Assembly: GCF_963678635.1 (NCBI RefSeq)
Contig: NC_087067.1
Span: 10,521,716 to 10,585,715 of the forward strand
Length of the DNA stretch: 64,000 nucleotides
Source of the DNA: Symsagittifera roscoffensis
Lineage: Eukaryota; Xenacoelomorpha; Acoela; Convolutidae
Direction of reading: 5' to 3'
Part shown: positions 13,001 to 24,600 of the stretch, piece by piece
Position numbering within the stretch: the stretch's first letter is position 1
Layout: the number at the start of each line of letters is the position of its first letter
Translations under genes and position numbers: made by a program
Notes under the pieces: model-generated
The model's input: only the letters and a program-made list of their open reading frames with translations
What the model was told of the DNA's origin: nothing
The model's database searches: none

Positions 13001-15648
13001 TAAGCTTTCAACTAAAATTTTTGAATTGAAAACAAAAACTTATTATCTAGATTTTTTTTGCAATGATAACTGTCTTCGGAAAAATCTGTGTAATTTACAT
13101 AGCAGCTGGCTATTTACTGCTTAACTTGTTATTGGAAAAAATGTCCGCGTGTTTTTTTCTGTTCGTTTAAAACGTTCTGTACTCTGCAACTGTTCTTTTA
13201 CTCTAATCTCTATATACTGAAGTTTATTTAATAACTCAACATATTGATGCTTGAATTTTTCAACCAATCCGGGCCTTTTTTTTCAACGAACGAAGATTCC
13301 GGATGGCGGTAATAATAATCCCCAGTAAAAACAATTTCACGTTCAGTAAATAACCCTGGTCACAGGCAAACGATTATTTGTAATCCATTTTGTTTTTGTT
13401 ACGACCATTGAAACTGGGGAAGAACTGTTATTCGGGTGTGTTTTAGTTTTTTTGTTTTCCACGCAAAATCAGGTACCACAAACAATCATCGGAATGGGCT
13501 GAGTGATATATCATAATAAAGCCTTGTCAGTCGTGATTCGAAGCTGGTTTGAAATTTTTGATTTTTTGTCTTAATTCGAGCGAACAAAGCAAGCGAGAAG
13601 GCTTACAAATAAACTTAATTTTAAGCAAGTATAAGTTTTTTTTCGAGTTTTTTTACTTCATTTTGGGGACCAAAAACAGCAAAAATTTGCTGCAAAATTT
13701 TTGAAAAAAAAAAATTATTTTTAATATTTTTAGTTTTTCAAGTCAGCTTTCTACAAAAATTTTTGTCCAACTTGCCTATATTACTTTGACTGTCTAATAC
13801 GCCTACATTATATTTCTACGTCAGATCCTTTTATCTGGAAAAAAAAACTTTTTAAACCGTAGTTTTCTAATGCGTAGTTTTCTTGCACAGTAACCGGCTA
13901 TCCTTGTTTAGTTTTTGTTATCAGTTTGTATTGAAAAATTAACGTTAAGGCCAAGACAACCGTGCTATTGCAGTTCTTGCGAGCAAACTTGAGATCAACT
14001 GATGTTTAAAGAAAAGTGTAAGGGTCTTTTCGATTAATACCCCCCCCCTAAATTATGAAAAAATGAAGTGAAAATTTTTATTATATAAATGGGACACTAT
14101 TAGTAGGAAATGCACTATATTATTATAGGACTGGTAAAAATGAACCATTTTTACTTAATTGAGCCTCAAACTGACTTTTTTCTCCAATTTTCTGAGCATA
14201 AATTTTATTAAAAGGATGCTAAATGCGTTTATAATGGTCGTTAAGTTCGCATTTTTTGCCAGTTTTTAGCTTGATTTAACGCTCGGGATATCAGCCCTGC
14301 ATTTTTAAGGTAAATTAGTCAAACTTTGTAAGAAGAACTTTCATTTTTATTTTTTTATCAATTAGGGGGGTTTAACCGAAAAGGTCCGGAAAAACTTCAG
14401 CACTTACTGACTGACTTGAAGGTTCCAGCTCCGTCCGGATCACAGACATAGAAAACTACACCTGCGAACCAGTTGTACAGCAGAGTGGCTATGTATATGA
14501 TCCAGCAGTAGTAAACCAGTTGCACTGTCTTGCGGAACTGGGCAGGGATGTCGGCATCGAAGTCCTGGTAGAAACAGGGACGAATGTGCAGGAATCCGGG
14601 CAGGGGCGGGAAGTTGTTCTCCCTTGGCCCTCCGTTCGCCGCTGCTTGGTTCCGCAACTCCTAATTTAAAGGTTTAATAAATCTGTTAACTTTTACCACA
14701 GTCGAGACTGAACTCGGAAAAAATCAAAAACGTGCATACCATCAGGGGTGGATCTGCGAAAATTTTGACGCCCAAATGATTTAGGGCGACAAAATTATTA
14801 TGAGCACTCTCAGAACAATATAAAGACCCTATTTTTATAAAATATTCTGCGCCGCAGGCAGATTTTCGAAAAAAAATGAAGCTTTTGGGCACTTTTTGAA
14901 AAATGCTGGCCGAAAAATTGCGTTTTTTGGCGCGCACTTTCCTTCAAATTAGTACACCTTGATATCGAAGGCGCCTTTTGAAAAACTTAAGGGTTGGTCG
15001 GCCGAAAATGAATATCATAAAATAATACCAAGGGGGACTCTTTGGTTGGTGAGGGCTTCGAACCGCTGAGGGGAGGAAGTCCCACCTAAATCCACCCATG
15101 CATATCATGCTACCTCATTTATTGCACATCTCAACAATAATTTTGTCATTAAGATGTATTTTCACATTCGAATGATTATCTAAAAATACCTGAAGTGTAA
15201 AAATGTAGTGTAAAAAGGAACACGAGAAATTAAAGCTATTGCAAAACTCAAAGAAGAAAGATTTAGAAGTTAATTTCTAATCCGAGTGTTTATAATAATT
15301 CATTGTTCGGCCTAGTATAAATTATGATAAAAATATCTTTGTCAAGAAGATAACTATATCACGATTATTCATTCATTCTACCTGTTCTTTCCTCTGCAGC
15401 TCAGCCGCTTTCCTGTCTAACTCCTCTTGGCGTCTAAGTAGGTCCTCATTGTTGATTCTAGGGGTCGTCTCCTGGTAGCCGGGAGGGGGCTGCTGTGCTC
15501 CGGGCACTGATGTAGTAGTGACCACTGGGTTCGGCACCTGTCTGGCAGTTCCCCCGTAGGGCTGGTTGTTGGGGGTGAATTGTGTGTGTTGTCTAATAGA
15601 GGGGTCTGCGAATGGATTGCTTTCATCGTCATCGTAAGCAAACGACAT
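7086..15648 (-). CDS. SCAMP: Secretory carrier-associated membrane protein (SCAMP), five exons, complete
   Basis: Exons: 15382-15648, 14408-14660, 12557-12687, 10273-10420 and 7086-7261, all GT-AG with matching phases. They join to 975 nt, encoding 324 residues (family 300-350). SCAMPs are tetraspan proteins of post-Golgi and endosomal recycling vesicles. Exon 1 encodes the cytosolic N-terminus with an NPF motif (EH-domain ligand) and a proline-rich stretch leading into a charged helix. Exon 2 continues to the first membrane segment. Exon 3 holds the signature loop [19 protein letters not shown] between membrane segments 2 and 3. Exon 4 holds further membrane segments. Exon 5 encodes the conserved cytosolic tail [19 protein letters not shown] at 15648 gives the expected N-terminus. 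It lies 271 bp downstream of the POP7 stop on the same strand, with TTTCAG 15-20 nt before the ATG. Which vertebrate paralogue it matches cannot be said. Confidence 0.95.
7530..10140 (+). mobile_element. Decayed Jockey-like LINE inside the last SCAMP intron, antisense to the gene
   Basis: Pieces of one non-LTR element appear in order on the plus strand, in several frames. A Cys-rich ORF1-like remnant lies near 7540-7620. Endonuclease pieces follow: [13 protein letters not shown] with YIIVRKDRT at 7933-8148, and a PPRSSC...HSPLWYSN region at 8156-8356. Reverse transcriptase pieces include [12 protein letters not shown] at 9089-9304, YLSGRQSKT with a degenerate VPQG motif at 9276-9482, and SYADD near 9520. 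A C-terminal [12 protein letters not shown] segment lies near 9810-9860. Many stops and frameshifts show it is dead. Confidence 0.75.
10745..10985 (+). repeat. Dispersed repeat, copy 1 (SCAMP intron)
   Basis: About 240 bp matching 28265-28515 in the same orientation. Both start with 'acatagccaacagac' and share 'ccttaaccctatttgaa' and 'atcaactgaata'. No coding potential is visible. Class unknown. Confidence 0.65.
12127..12348. mobile_element. MITE / fold-back element with 8-bp target duplication
   Basis: A 222-bp element with long inverted arms: the stretch around 12137-12215 reappears inverted at about 12255-12340 (shared 'gtatttagacaaccgcgt' and 'ccaatcagaatcgaga'). It is flanked by identical 8-bp GAGCTTTC at 12119-12126 and 12349-12356. 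An 8-bp duplication is typical of hAT-type transposition. It has no coding capacity and lies in a SCAMP intron. Confidence 0.75.
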
Positions 15649-15919
15649 CTTGCAGATCTATCTGAAATCTGCCGGTTTTGAATATGGTTGGCATTTGATT
15701 AAAAAAATGATATTCGAACAATTACGACTAGCACATTATTTATAAATCTGACATGCCAAATGCTTCTACGAGGCGCGTCTTTACAATTTTGGTTTTGCTT
15801 TACTATTACATTTTCGACACCATTTTTTCGGTAACAGTTCTGTTAAATTAGATATCAGCCCAAATAAATTAAACCAAATGAAACTCATTCAAACAAAAAC
15901 AAAACAATCTATAATTGCA

Positions 15920-18744
15920 CTACTGTGTCTTGAGACACATCTTAACATGTATGGCCGGATTCAGTCTCACTCTTCTGTAACTGGTTACGTCATCACTCAA
16001 GGCCTCCATGTCATCTGACACTTGTATGGTGTCTGTGTATGGCCACAATTCGTATGCATCGTAGTTGTCCTCATTCGCCTAAGCATTTATCTTATAAAAG
16101 GGACAATCCATGTGAACAATCTCCTCTAAAAAGTAGATCAAGTGAACAATCTCTTCCCTAAAACTTCATGGCAAATTCAAGCAGTACAGACCTGTATGTA
16201 CTGTGCTCGTGTCTGATTGGTAAAAAAAACTACTTTTAATCAAGCAAACTACAGTCACGGTACATAGAAGTTGCATTTTTTTATTTCAAGGAGCAAATGA
16301 ACAGAATTTTTTCCCCGTTTTTGTCGCTCTCTCTCTAACTATTAGAGAAAGTTTGACACATGCTAGATAGAGCTGCTTGGAAGGATCTCATCGGATCAAT
16401 TATTGAGATATCTTAATTTGAACGCGTAAGCTAGCCAGTTAACATTACTAGTTTCAGAGGTATTCTTACTCAGAAAACATCTTGAAAAATGACACACGGA
16501 ATTTGAATATTTGGACGCATATTATCATTCTGGGAAGCTGATGATCTTCACTCAGTCTCTAGGCTGCGGAAAAGCGACAGGCAAAAGTGTTGAAAGATAA
16601 GCTTGGTCCGGCTTCAAAAAGTGTTCGTAATATTTTGAGGATAAGAATACTAAAATTTCTTGGCCGCTTATACTGTGGGCGCTTCGCATACACAAGCAAA
16701 AATATGACCGATAAACGCTACTGGGAAAAACTGAATGAGTAAAACCTTGAGTCTACAAAATTTCTCAAGTAACGCCAGCCAATTATGAGTCTACATAATT
16801 GCTAAGTGACGCAAGCCAATTATGACGGATTAGCAATACAATTCAATTTGAAAAAAAATTTACCAACTAACATGCCTTAATTTATAGAGCGGACGCATTT
16901 TAGCCAGTATACGAAACAAAAAATCATTAACAACTTCCGACCCTGCCCAGACTCGAACCCTCTTATTTTGTTGCTGGTTTCTTTCCCTACCTCTACGCTA
17001 CAGATCCATGATACCTTGAAGCTGAAGTGCTATTTGCAATATAATAGTCTGTGTTAAAATCCTTAGCAAAGGCTGTAATCAATGGTTATTGATCAAAATG
17101 AACAAATTTTGTCAAAATAATATTTGCGTGGCAACAATATTTGCGACTTAGATTGAAAAAAGAGTTTTGCTTGTGTAATGATAACATAACCGCAGATGAG
17201 AACCCTGTGCATGGATCAAAGATGTCATCTTTCGAAAACATCAGCTAGAATAGTTCTACTCTTGGCTTATTTCGATCATCAGCGCAAAACTTGTCGTAAA
17301 AAAATAACCATTTTTCGACGTCGGACTGATTAAACCTTTCAACACTTTTGAATGCCGTTTCCGCAACCTAGAGACTAAGTGAAGATCATCAGACACCACA
17401 GCAAGAACACCTCTGAAACTAGTTATGATTTACTGGCTAGTTTACGCCTTCAGATTCAGATTTCTCAATATTTAAACCGGTGAGATCCTTTCAACAGAGG
17501 CGAAAGCACTTGCGAGAACACGACAAAAAGCAGCTCTAGAAAGTGCAATAAGAAAAAGCAGAAATAAGCCTCGAGTTAGTAATAAGCCTCGAATTCGATC
17601 AGCGACCTATAGATTAAGAGTCTCACAAACTAACCACTCCGCCACGGACGCTTAATAAATCACAAACACTATCCACAACTAATCAGAGAACTGTGAAAAT
17701 TCCAATGCTACAGATCGTGATTATAGCAAAAGCGCAACCAAATAAGTGAAGAATTTTATTTGCGAGCTAGGATAGACAAAAAAGAAGGTTCCTCTTATAC
17801 ACTATCGCTCGCAAATTTGCTGGTGTAAATAGTTTCAGCTAGTATCTGTCAAAATTTCGATCTCATTTCCCAAATAGTTGCAGAGAAAACGACAAAAACG
17901 TCAAGAAAAAAGCGTTCATTTGCTCGTTGTAAGCAAAAAGTTGCAAGTTCTATGTCACACGACTGTATCTGCTCCCTGTTCCGGTTTCAGTAGATAGTTT
18001 ATTTGGTCCAACAGTACTACAGATCAAGTTACACAAGCATATTTTCTCCACTCCGTACAAATATAACATTAAAAGTTTTCAACGAACTCCATTCACACTT
18101 TAATTTATATTTGGACCAAAGTCTACAATGTTTTCTCAACCCGGCATATTGAGCCACGCAAACACGATACATTTTCTGAATCGATTCAATTACTTTGAAT
18201 TGATTAGTTTTTCTAGAATTGGTCATTTTCAATAGAATCAATTTGCTTCCAACATTTAAACTTAATTAAGTTCCCATTATCATCAGCATATACAACAACT
18301 ACTTTAAATTTCTGGCGTCTAAGTTCCTTTTCTTTAACGTGTTTCAAATTGTATTGCACTCAATTAGCAGTTTTCAAGAAAATTCAACTGAACATCGCAG
18401 AGTCTGTTTTACAATAGGGAGGAGCCCCATCATATTCTTATGAAGCCCTCAATCTCAACTGTACCTTAAATCCAGCCGATCAAAAATGCGGACAAAAGTA
18501 CTTGTGTTGCTTATCATAAACTGACCTGTAGAGCGATTTGAACTGCCCTGGTAATACATGCTCCTGTAGCGTGTAAGAATATCTCGTTGAATCCATTGTC
18601 GATAGCCTTCTTTACACTTGCCAATTGGGCTCTGAAGGAAGATTTGTTGTTTATGTAGATGGACTGACTCACTTTGTTTATCCGAAGAGTATTTTCAAGT
18701 TTATCCACAGGCCGCTTGCGACTGAAATGCTCTTTTGAATCCAT
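15920..18744 (-). CDS. POP7: RNase P/MRP subunit p20 (POP7/RPP20-like, Alba fold), two exons
   Basis: Exon 1 (18526-18744) encodes the Alba-fold core: IYINNKSSFRAQLASVKKAI, then EIFLHATGACITRAVQIALQ, matching the p20 subunit that pairs with p25 on RNase P and RNase MRP RNA. Exon 2 (15920-16078) lies 2.4 kb further on and encodes a segment ending RRVRLNPAIHVKMCLK, the family's conserved C-terminal strand (NSAIHI-type motif). Phase is 0 at both ends (CAG|GTCAGT and CTTAG|GCG). Joined length is 125 residues, against about 140 usual. The ATG at 18744 fits the short N-terminus. PDRG1 ends only 72 bp upstream on the same strand. The intron is packed with SINEs. Confidence 0.88.
16670..17175 (-). 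repeat. tRNA-derived SINE, copy A2 (POP7 intron)
   Basis: Aligns over its whole length with 5100-5660. On the minus strand it has A-box-like GTAGCGTAGAGGTAGG and B box GGTTCGAGTC at about 16955-17010. The hairpin tail is degraded (only the GCTTCGC half at about 16681). Confidence 0.7.
17490..17700 (-). repeat. SINE with a well preserved tRNA-like A box
   Basis: On the minus strand the head reads GTGGCGGAGTGGTTAG (about 17630-17650), a textbook pol III A box resembling Ser/Leu tRNAs, with a decayed B box GATCGAATTC about 40 bp on. The body shares 'cagctctagaaagtgcaat' with 150-170. It is not a functional tRNA gene because the acceptor and T arms do not pair. Confidence 0.65.
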
Positions 18745-18816
18745 TACAACAAACTACCATCTAAAATAATTTGCGACTCAGTCAAAAAAAATTGTAGGGC
18801 TATTTATTAGTTGGGC
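18745..18816 (-). promoter_or_regulatory. 72-bp intercistronic region PDRG1-POP7 with poly(A) signal and 3' splice-site-like sequence
   Basis: On the minus strand AATAAA (18803-18808) sits 8 nt after the PDRG1 stop. An AATTATTTTAG acceptor-like sequence ends at 18761, 16 nt before the POP7 ATG. There is no room for a conventional promoter. This is the layout expected where polycistronic RNA is cut by polyadenylation plus trans-splicing; that reading is inference. Confidence 0.5.
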
Positions 18817-19185
18817 TCAGTTGGAGCGATTAGAATTCACAGCTTCTAGATCGAACCCCTTAACGGGTGCTGTCTGGTCGATATCATTCAAAGTTTTCAC
18901 ATCGTTTTTGAGCGATTTATTAGTCGCATCAATTTGATGGCTTAGTTTTTCAATGTCATTTTTCAGTCTCGTTTCAACATTTTTCGCTGGCAATTTTAGA
19001 AACGTTTGACCCACACAGCACCAAACTGATTTGTCTTCTGTTTTTGATAAACTTCTGGCAGCTTCTCTGCTACTTTGCCGCTGGGAATCGAACGCCACTA
19101 TATCTTTCCTCTTTCGCTGAATTTCGAGCCCTACTTTCTCTACTTCTTCAAAATGCGATATCAACTTGTGATTCTCCATTGACAT
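18817..19185 (-). CDS. PDRG1: PDRG1-like prefoldin-family protein
   Basis: 122 residues, family about 130. An N-terminal coiled coil (MENHKLISHFEEVEKVGLEI...) leads to the family hallmark WCCVGQTFLKLPAKNVETRL. A second coiled coil (DIEKLSHQIDATNKSLKNDV) and KGFDLEAVN at the C-terminus follow. PDRG1 is a prefoldin beta-type subunit of the R2TP/prefoldin-like (PAQosome) co-chaperone. I start at the ATG at 19185 because TTTTTTCTTGCAG, a strong 3' splice site, ends immediately before it. Either a 5'UTR exon or a spliced leader could be joined there. It is followed after 72 bp by POP7. Confidence 0.85.
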   Translation of the reverse strand: MSMENHKLISHFEEVEKVGLEIQRKRKDIVAFDSQRQSSREAARSLSKTEDKSVWCCVGQTFLKLPAKNVETRLKNDIEKLSHQIDATNKSLKNDVKTLNDIDQTAPVKGFDLEAVNSNRSN

Positions 19186-19475
19186 CTGCAAGAAAAAATT
19201 CTGACTGTTGTATTATAATCCATTATCCCAAATTTTGCTTATCAAACGAGATAAGCCGCCACCTCTGTCTAAATTCAGCCACTTTTCATTTAAAAGGCTT
19301 TGTGATATTCAATTTCTTCTGGCCCTCAATATAAACAAAAAAACTGCTGTAACAAATTGAGCCGCAAATCAATTACGAGCAGAAAACTTCCAAAAAACCC
19401 ATCACCAATTGTTTGTTTAATCGAAATAAAGCGTCAACTGAACTTCGATTTAGAGCAACTATTATAGGAAGGCGA

Positions 19476-19542
19476 CTTACAGCGTTAAAACTACTTCAAA
19501 AATACGAAAGCGGTATTTTTGAAGTAGTTTTAACGCTGTAAG
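19476..19542. repeat. Perfect 30-bp inverted repeat with 7-bp loop
   Basis: Arms 19476-19505 and 19513-19542 are exactly complementary over 30 bp, with loop GAAAGCG. No mismatches are seen, so it is either recent or maintained. Confidence 0.9.
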
Positions 19543-20265
19543 CGGTAATTAAGCTGGTTCAATTTGGGTAGACGACCATTGATCCGAAAAAAAACAATCA
19601 TGATAATTGTTGTTTTTGCTCATCTATATTGATGACTTCTGTACCATACCTTGAACCACTACTGAATTTTAGCGTACGCAGCTCATACGATTTGAAAAGC
19701 GCCAAAAAGAAACTTAAATAAACTCATAAATTGAACTCACAAATGTGCAAATTAGGTAGGAAAGGAGGGTTGTCTCGCACGATAACACAAGCTCGACTAA
19801 TGTAATCATCAAATGAAAAACTAACGACAATTTTTGACGAAAAAAGGGACGAGCAATTTTTTTATTTTATAATGCCAATTTAATTCAACTCGACTCCATG
19901 TAAAACGAAAAACTGACTTATAATCAGACTATTTCACAAAATATTTAGAAGGGGCAGTATATCATTAAATTGATAAGGTTAAAATTAACTTATAAAGCAT
20001 CCTACTACAACCATTGAAAAAAGCAATCTTAAACTCTGTCGAGAGAATGGAAGCTGAAAAATTGACAAGAAAGGTTTTCAAAATAAAAAGTCAAAATAGC
20101 CAAAGATTGCAACACCATTGCTGGTTTTAAGGGTAAAAATAACCAACAGACAGTAAAAAGTGCCGATGAATTCGAAAAATATATGAACTGAAAACTGATT
20201 GAGTTTGTAAAGCTCATATTTTATGATTGACTCTTTTTTTTAAAAAAAAAATAATCCCATTTGAG

Positions 20266-20960
20266 ACACAGGCAAAGCGGAGCTTCGCACCATTTGCAAT
20301 ACAACAAAAATAAAACACTTCAAAAAAACTAGATCTACGAACATGTAAACTTTCGTATGCCTCAAAAAAGTTCATTCTAGGCAAACATGCCAGACAATTG
20401 AATATTAATTTAGCAACGTAACAAAACTTAAGAAGAGGAAACCAAGCCGACAATCTTTGAGCAAACACAAGTTGAGCCGAAAAAAAAGGATTTTATAAAA
20501 AAAACATTTAGGGTTCTAAGTCCCAATTGAAACTACGATGAACAACACTAGCACTTGCAACTATAATGAAAGTTCTCTGATTTAGCACAAGAAAAATCTA
20601 TTAGCACTAGAAAATCTTAGCACTAGAAAAAGTGACCACTAAGCCGACAATCATTGAGAGGGCACCAACTTACCCGGAAAAAAAAACATTTCATAATTTT
20701 TTAACCTTTCAAGTCCCTAACTGAAACACTACAATGATAGTTGCTTACAGCGCAAAAAAAAATCAGTGATGTGGCCATGAAGCCGGCGGCAATCTTCGAT
20801 AAGACACCAGTTGAACGAAAAAAAAAAAGATTTTATAAAACACAATTAAAATCGTTCAAGTCCCTCCATGAAACTGGAATGAACAACACTTGCCTTTGCA
20901 ACTGCACACAGCATAAGCAAAGTCCATGATATGGCAATGGCCTTTATACGAGCAGTCTTG
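20266..20960 (-). repeat. SINE-body tract with internal tandem periodicity
   Basis: Starts at a GCAAAGC..GCTTCGC-like hairpin beside ACACAGG. The body repeats a module of roughly 145-190 bp three times. Landmarks are 'agccgacaatc' plus GAGC/GATA at about 20446, 20640 and 20783, then an A-rich run and 'caagtccct'. Related modules occur at 2740-2950 and 31740-32450. Confidence 0.6.
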
Positions 20961-21000
20961 CATCCTTTAGTTACGCCACAGCAGTTGTGTACTATTTACA

Positions 21001-21460
21001 CACAGACGAAGCAGATCTTCACAACATTAGCATACAACGCAAGCGTAGCAGTGCAAGCCAGCAAATAGAAAGAGACGGAAATCACTGAGTCGATTTAAAA
21101 AGAAACACTTAAAAACATATGATCCCCCCCCCCCCCCCCCAAAAAATGAAAAATCCAATTTCAGAAAAAAAAACAGCCGAGAAAAGCCGACACTAAGCCG
21201 GCAATATGTGAAGAAACTCCTGTTGAGCCGAAAACAAAAAAACAGCCGTAAGACGAGTCCATTATAACGGAAAACATTTGGGACTCGAACCCACAAAACC
21301 TTAGGGTGCCAAGTACGTCAACCACGTTACTTCTGGAACAAGTGGTAAGGAGCCTGGAAGTTGCGAAGGCTCAATATCAGCGCAAATTCAATTTCTTCTG
21401 GATTTGTATGAGAAGTTGTTTACGGGAAAAAGTCTAGATCCCGATTACAAGAAATTTGCT
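21001..21460 (-). repeat. SINE with tRNA-like head and conserved upstream block
   Basis: On the minus strand the order is: a GGGAAAAAGTCTAG-type block (about 21422-21455), then a tRNA-like head with TAACGTGGTTGACGTACTTGG and B box GGTTCGAGTCC (about 21268-21340), then an A-rich body, then a degraded tail hairpin at 21001. Confidence 0.55.
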
Positions 21461-21673
21461 CTTGAAAGTGTAAAGAAGCCGATTTATCCAGAACACCTTA
21501 GCTGTGGATGCGAAAAATTTACAAACGTACCAGGCTAACTAAGGCTGGGTCTTAATCTATCTTAGACGCGCCTTGACATATCCACTGCATTGTGGGTAGA
21601 TAAAAGTTATAAATTGATTAAATTTACCAAACCAATTCACATTTATGGACGAAAATGCGTTTCAAATTCAATT

Positions 21674-24600
21674 TTACGCTTTGAAACATTGTTTAATTTG
21701 TAAATTGGTCTTCTTTAGTTCTGCGCTGTTGAAATTACTTTTGTCACAAGGCATCCATGTAAACCTGAGAGCAGTTTTGTCGTACATATAGTCAAATGGA
21801 AAACTGCTCCTTGTCATTTGATATGTGAGCAGTTCTTGGTTGCTCTCAAAAGCGTCGATTTGAGCCAATAGCTCCAAGTCTTCACCGGATTCCAATCTCT
21901 GACCCGTGACCAAATTGAACAACTCGTAGTCTTTCGGAACCGATCCACTTGGCAACAACTTCGAGAAAAATGAAGTAATATTTTTACAATCTCGCAAAAG
22001 AAATTGGTGCGCTTTTGGGTGTGCTATATCAACAGATTGGCTGACGTCGATCACGTGTATTTTCGAGCTGATCCACAACAAATTGTATTCACTCAAGTCC
22101 GCATGAACCAGTTTGCACTTTCTATAAAGGTCTTTAATGCACTGTACTGATTGTTCAAACGCTACCAAATAGTCGTCGGAATTTAGAGATGCTTCTTTCA
22201 AATTAGGAGCTGGAAACCCTCCCTCTCCCAGAAATTCCATGATCAAAACATTTTTCTTCACTTTCACCACTTTCGGACATTTGATTCCATTTCTTTTCAT
22301 CTTCTCTAGATTTAGATACTCTTTAAGCGCCCATTGCTCTACAATTTTTCTCGAGTTCTGCTTCGTGTAGTGTTTCTTGAACCGGTAGTCGTCTGCGATG
22401 TATTGATCTCGGGATTTGAACTCATTCAAAGTTGTTTTGTGGATCTTAAGAGCAACTTCCTCGGGGATATCTGAAATTCTCTCGTTTCCTGGCCCTCCAA
22501 ATGCGTGATATATATTCGCCTCTTTTCCCGTGCTTATACAGCCACCTACACTATCTAGAGTCCCATTGTCGACAAATTTCATAAGCATCAGACTCGTTTT
22601 GGCATCCATTGCGTTTTCAGCGGTCGAATTATCTTTCTTTTCATGCAATTTAGCAGCTCGATTTTCTTCTTTATAACAGTGAGTTTTTAGTTTCTTATAT
22701 ACTTTATTCGACAGTTTCAAATCCATTCCAGTTCCGTCCCCGCTTTTGAAAGTAGGCCCGAAGTTCTCCATTCGACTGACGTTTCGTCGTCCCGTCAATT
22801 CGGCGTCGTGTTTCGTCACCGAAACTCCCTCACTGTTGCGAGCGAATCCTCGTTTCACTGCTGGTGTGTTGCTCTTACCGCTTTCGGCCCTGTATCACAA
22901 AATCAACAATATGATCATTGACTTCTTCTCTATTTTTTTCTCGCTGACAATATCGTGTTAATTTCAACAAGAATGGCTCTACAAAAAATCGTATTCCCAG
23001 ATAAAATGAGAGAAAAAATCCATTTCCACCTGCCAAATTTGACCAATTATTTCAGACCATAAACTCGATGAAAATTTATAAACAAAATTTTGGTAGATTC
23101 TTAACATAACTATTACTCTGGAACAATTCATGTTAAAATTTAAGTTCAGGGATATTTCCTTGAAAAAAAATGAAAACCTGTAGTATTTAGTCCAGTCTTC
23201 TTCTGCTTCTGGGTCACTACTGTCCGAGTCACTGGAGTCGTACTTCTTGGGATCTATCTTGTACTGGTCATAAGAGATGGCAATCTTATTGTTTCTGTTC
23301 ATCGCCTGAAACCATCACACATTCAAAGCGAACGAGATATTAAATCCTCCAAAATAAAAAGTTAAATTTGATTGAAAAACAGCGAAGTCGCTCCGAAATC
23401 AATTGGCTCCATAATAATTTGATGCTCCCTGGTCACTTGACGATTCTTAGATTCAAGCAATACTGGATACCATTAATCCTGGGGTCGATGGATCCAGCGC
23501 AGAACTACCATTCAATCTACAGAAACATCCGAAGAGCCACATTACACATGCTCTTCGTTTTTAAGCGTCTTTTAACTTTTCTTCAAGTAGTTAGCAATTT
23601 TTAGAGTCGAATTTGTTGCATTATCATTTTCAATCAACGAATCTGACCAACACCTAAACTTTGTCAGCTACCAGATTATACAAAACTATACTAATCTTTC
23701 AACCAACAAAGCATAAAACACATCTGGAGATCCAAAATGGAGTTTTGTTCGACCTACTACAGCATTCAGAGTCGATGAAATTCGTTGCAATTAGGCATTA
23801 GCAAAAGGTATGTCCTACCTTTTCGTATCTCTGTATGCTTTTGTCGTGTTCTGCATCCAACTGTCTCTGCAGCATCTGCGCCATCAGCCAATCAGAAGAG
23901 ACATCTTCCTCGTCACCATGCCCCTTGATGACGTCATCTACACCAACAGCACACTGCCCTCCCCGAGCTCCTGTTGAAAATAACAACACTTTCACAATTT
24001 CTGGTTGGTATCGTCCAAAAATAAGGTTTTCGTACCTACAATCCGGAACGATTTAACTAAACACCGCCATGTTGTGTAACCATTAATCGAACCGACCTTT
24101 CGTATCAGGTTACGTTAGCAAAAGACATTTGATCTTTGACAGTAAATATATCCCTTTTTGCCTACACGTGTTACCTGCTACACCTTCAGGACAGAACTTC
24201 TCGATTTTTCAATTCGAAGAGTACTTCAGGGAAAGCTAGTCAACATTTAGCCTTTCACTGTTGCGTTTTAGGGCAAGATACATTACCGCGAAAAGCAATT
24301 TGACTCTACGCCTACTTTGTTTTTCGGGATTTTAAGGTAGTTATGCGTATTCAGGGCTAAAGAGTGAACGTCATATTACGATGTAGATAATGAACAAAAA
24401 AGATCTGAACAAATGTATTCAGAAGTTCCCTTGTTTACCATGGCAATTGCACACCTCCCCTCAATACCCCCCCTCTTCTATTGCGAAGGGGGAGAAATTT
24501 GCTACAAAGGACAAAATTTACATATGATTGACCGTGAATTAGTTCCGACTAATGTACACACGAGTCAGAACAATCAATAATTAGTCAGACAATTGAAAAC

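Larger units (their letters stand above)
19186..21673. other. Interval between RIOK3 and PDRG1: repeats only
   Basis: No gene is recognised. It holds a perfect hairpin (19476-19542), a SINE-body tract (20266-20960), another SINE-like copy with a tRNA-like head (21001-21460) and a run of 17 C (21124-21140). Confidence 0.6.

Noticed and set aside
17580-17655. tRNA gene on the minus strand
   Set aside because: The A box is good, but the B box is broken and the acceptor and T stems do not pair; it is the head of a SINE.
18217-18358. Second exon of POP7 (an open minus-strand stretch reading KEKELRRQKFKVVVVYADD)
   Set aside because: It does not resemble the family's C-terminal half; the true second exon at 15920-16078 fits in phase and motif.
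21124-21140. Run of 17 C as a functional element
   Set aside because: Sits in a SINE body at a place where other copies have A-runs; most likely simple-sequence drift or assembly uncertainty.
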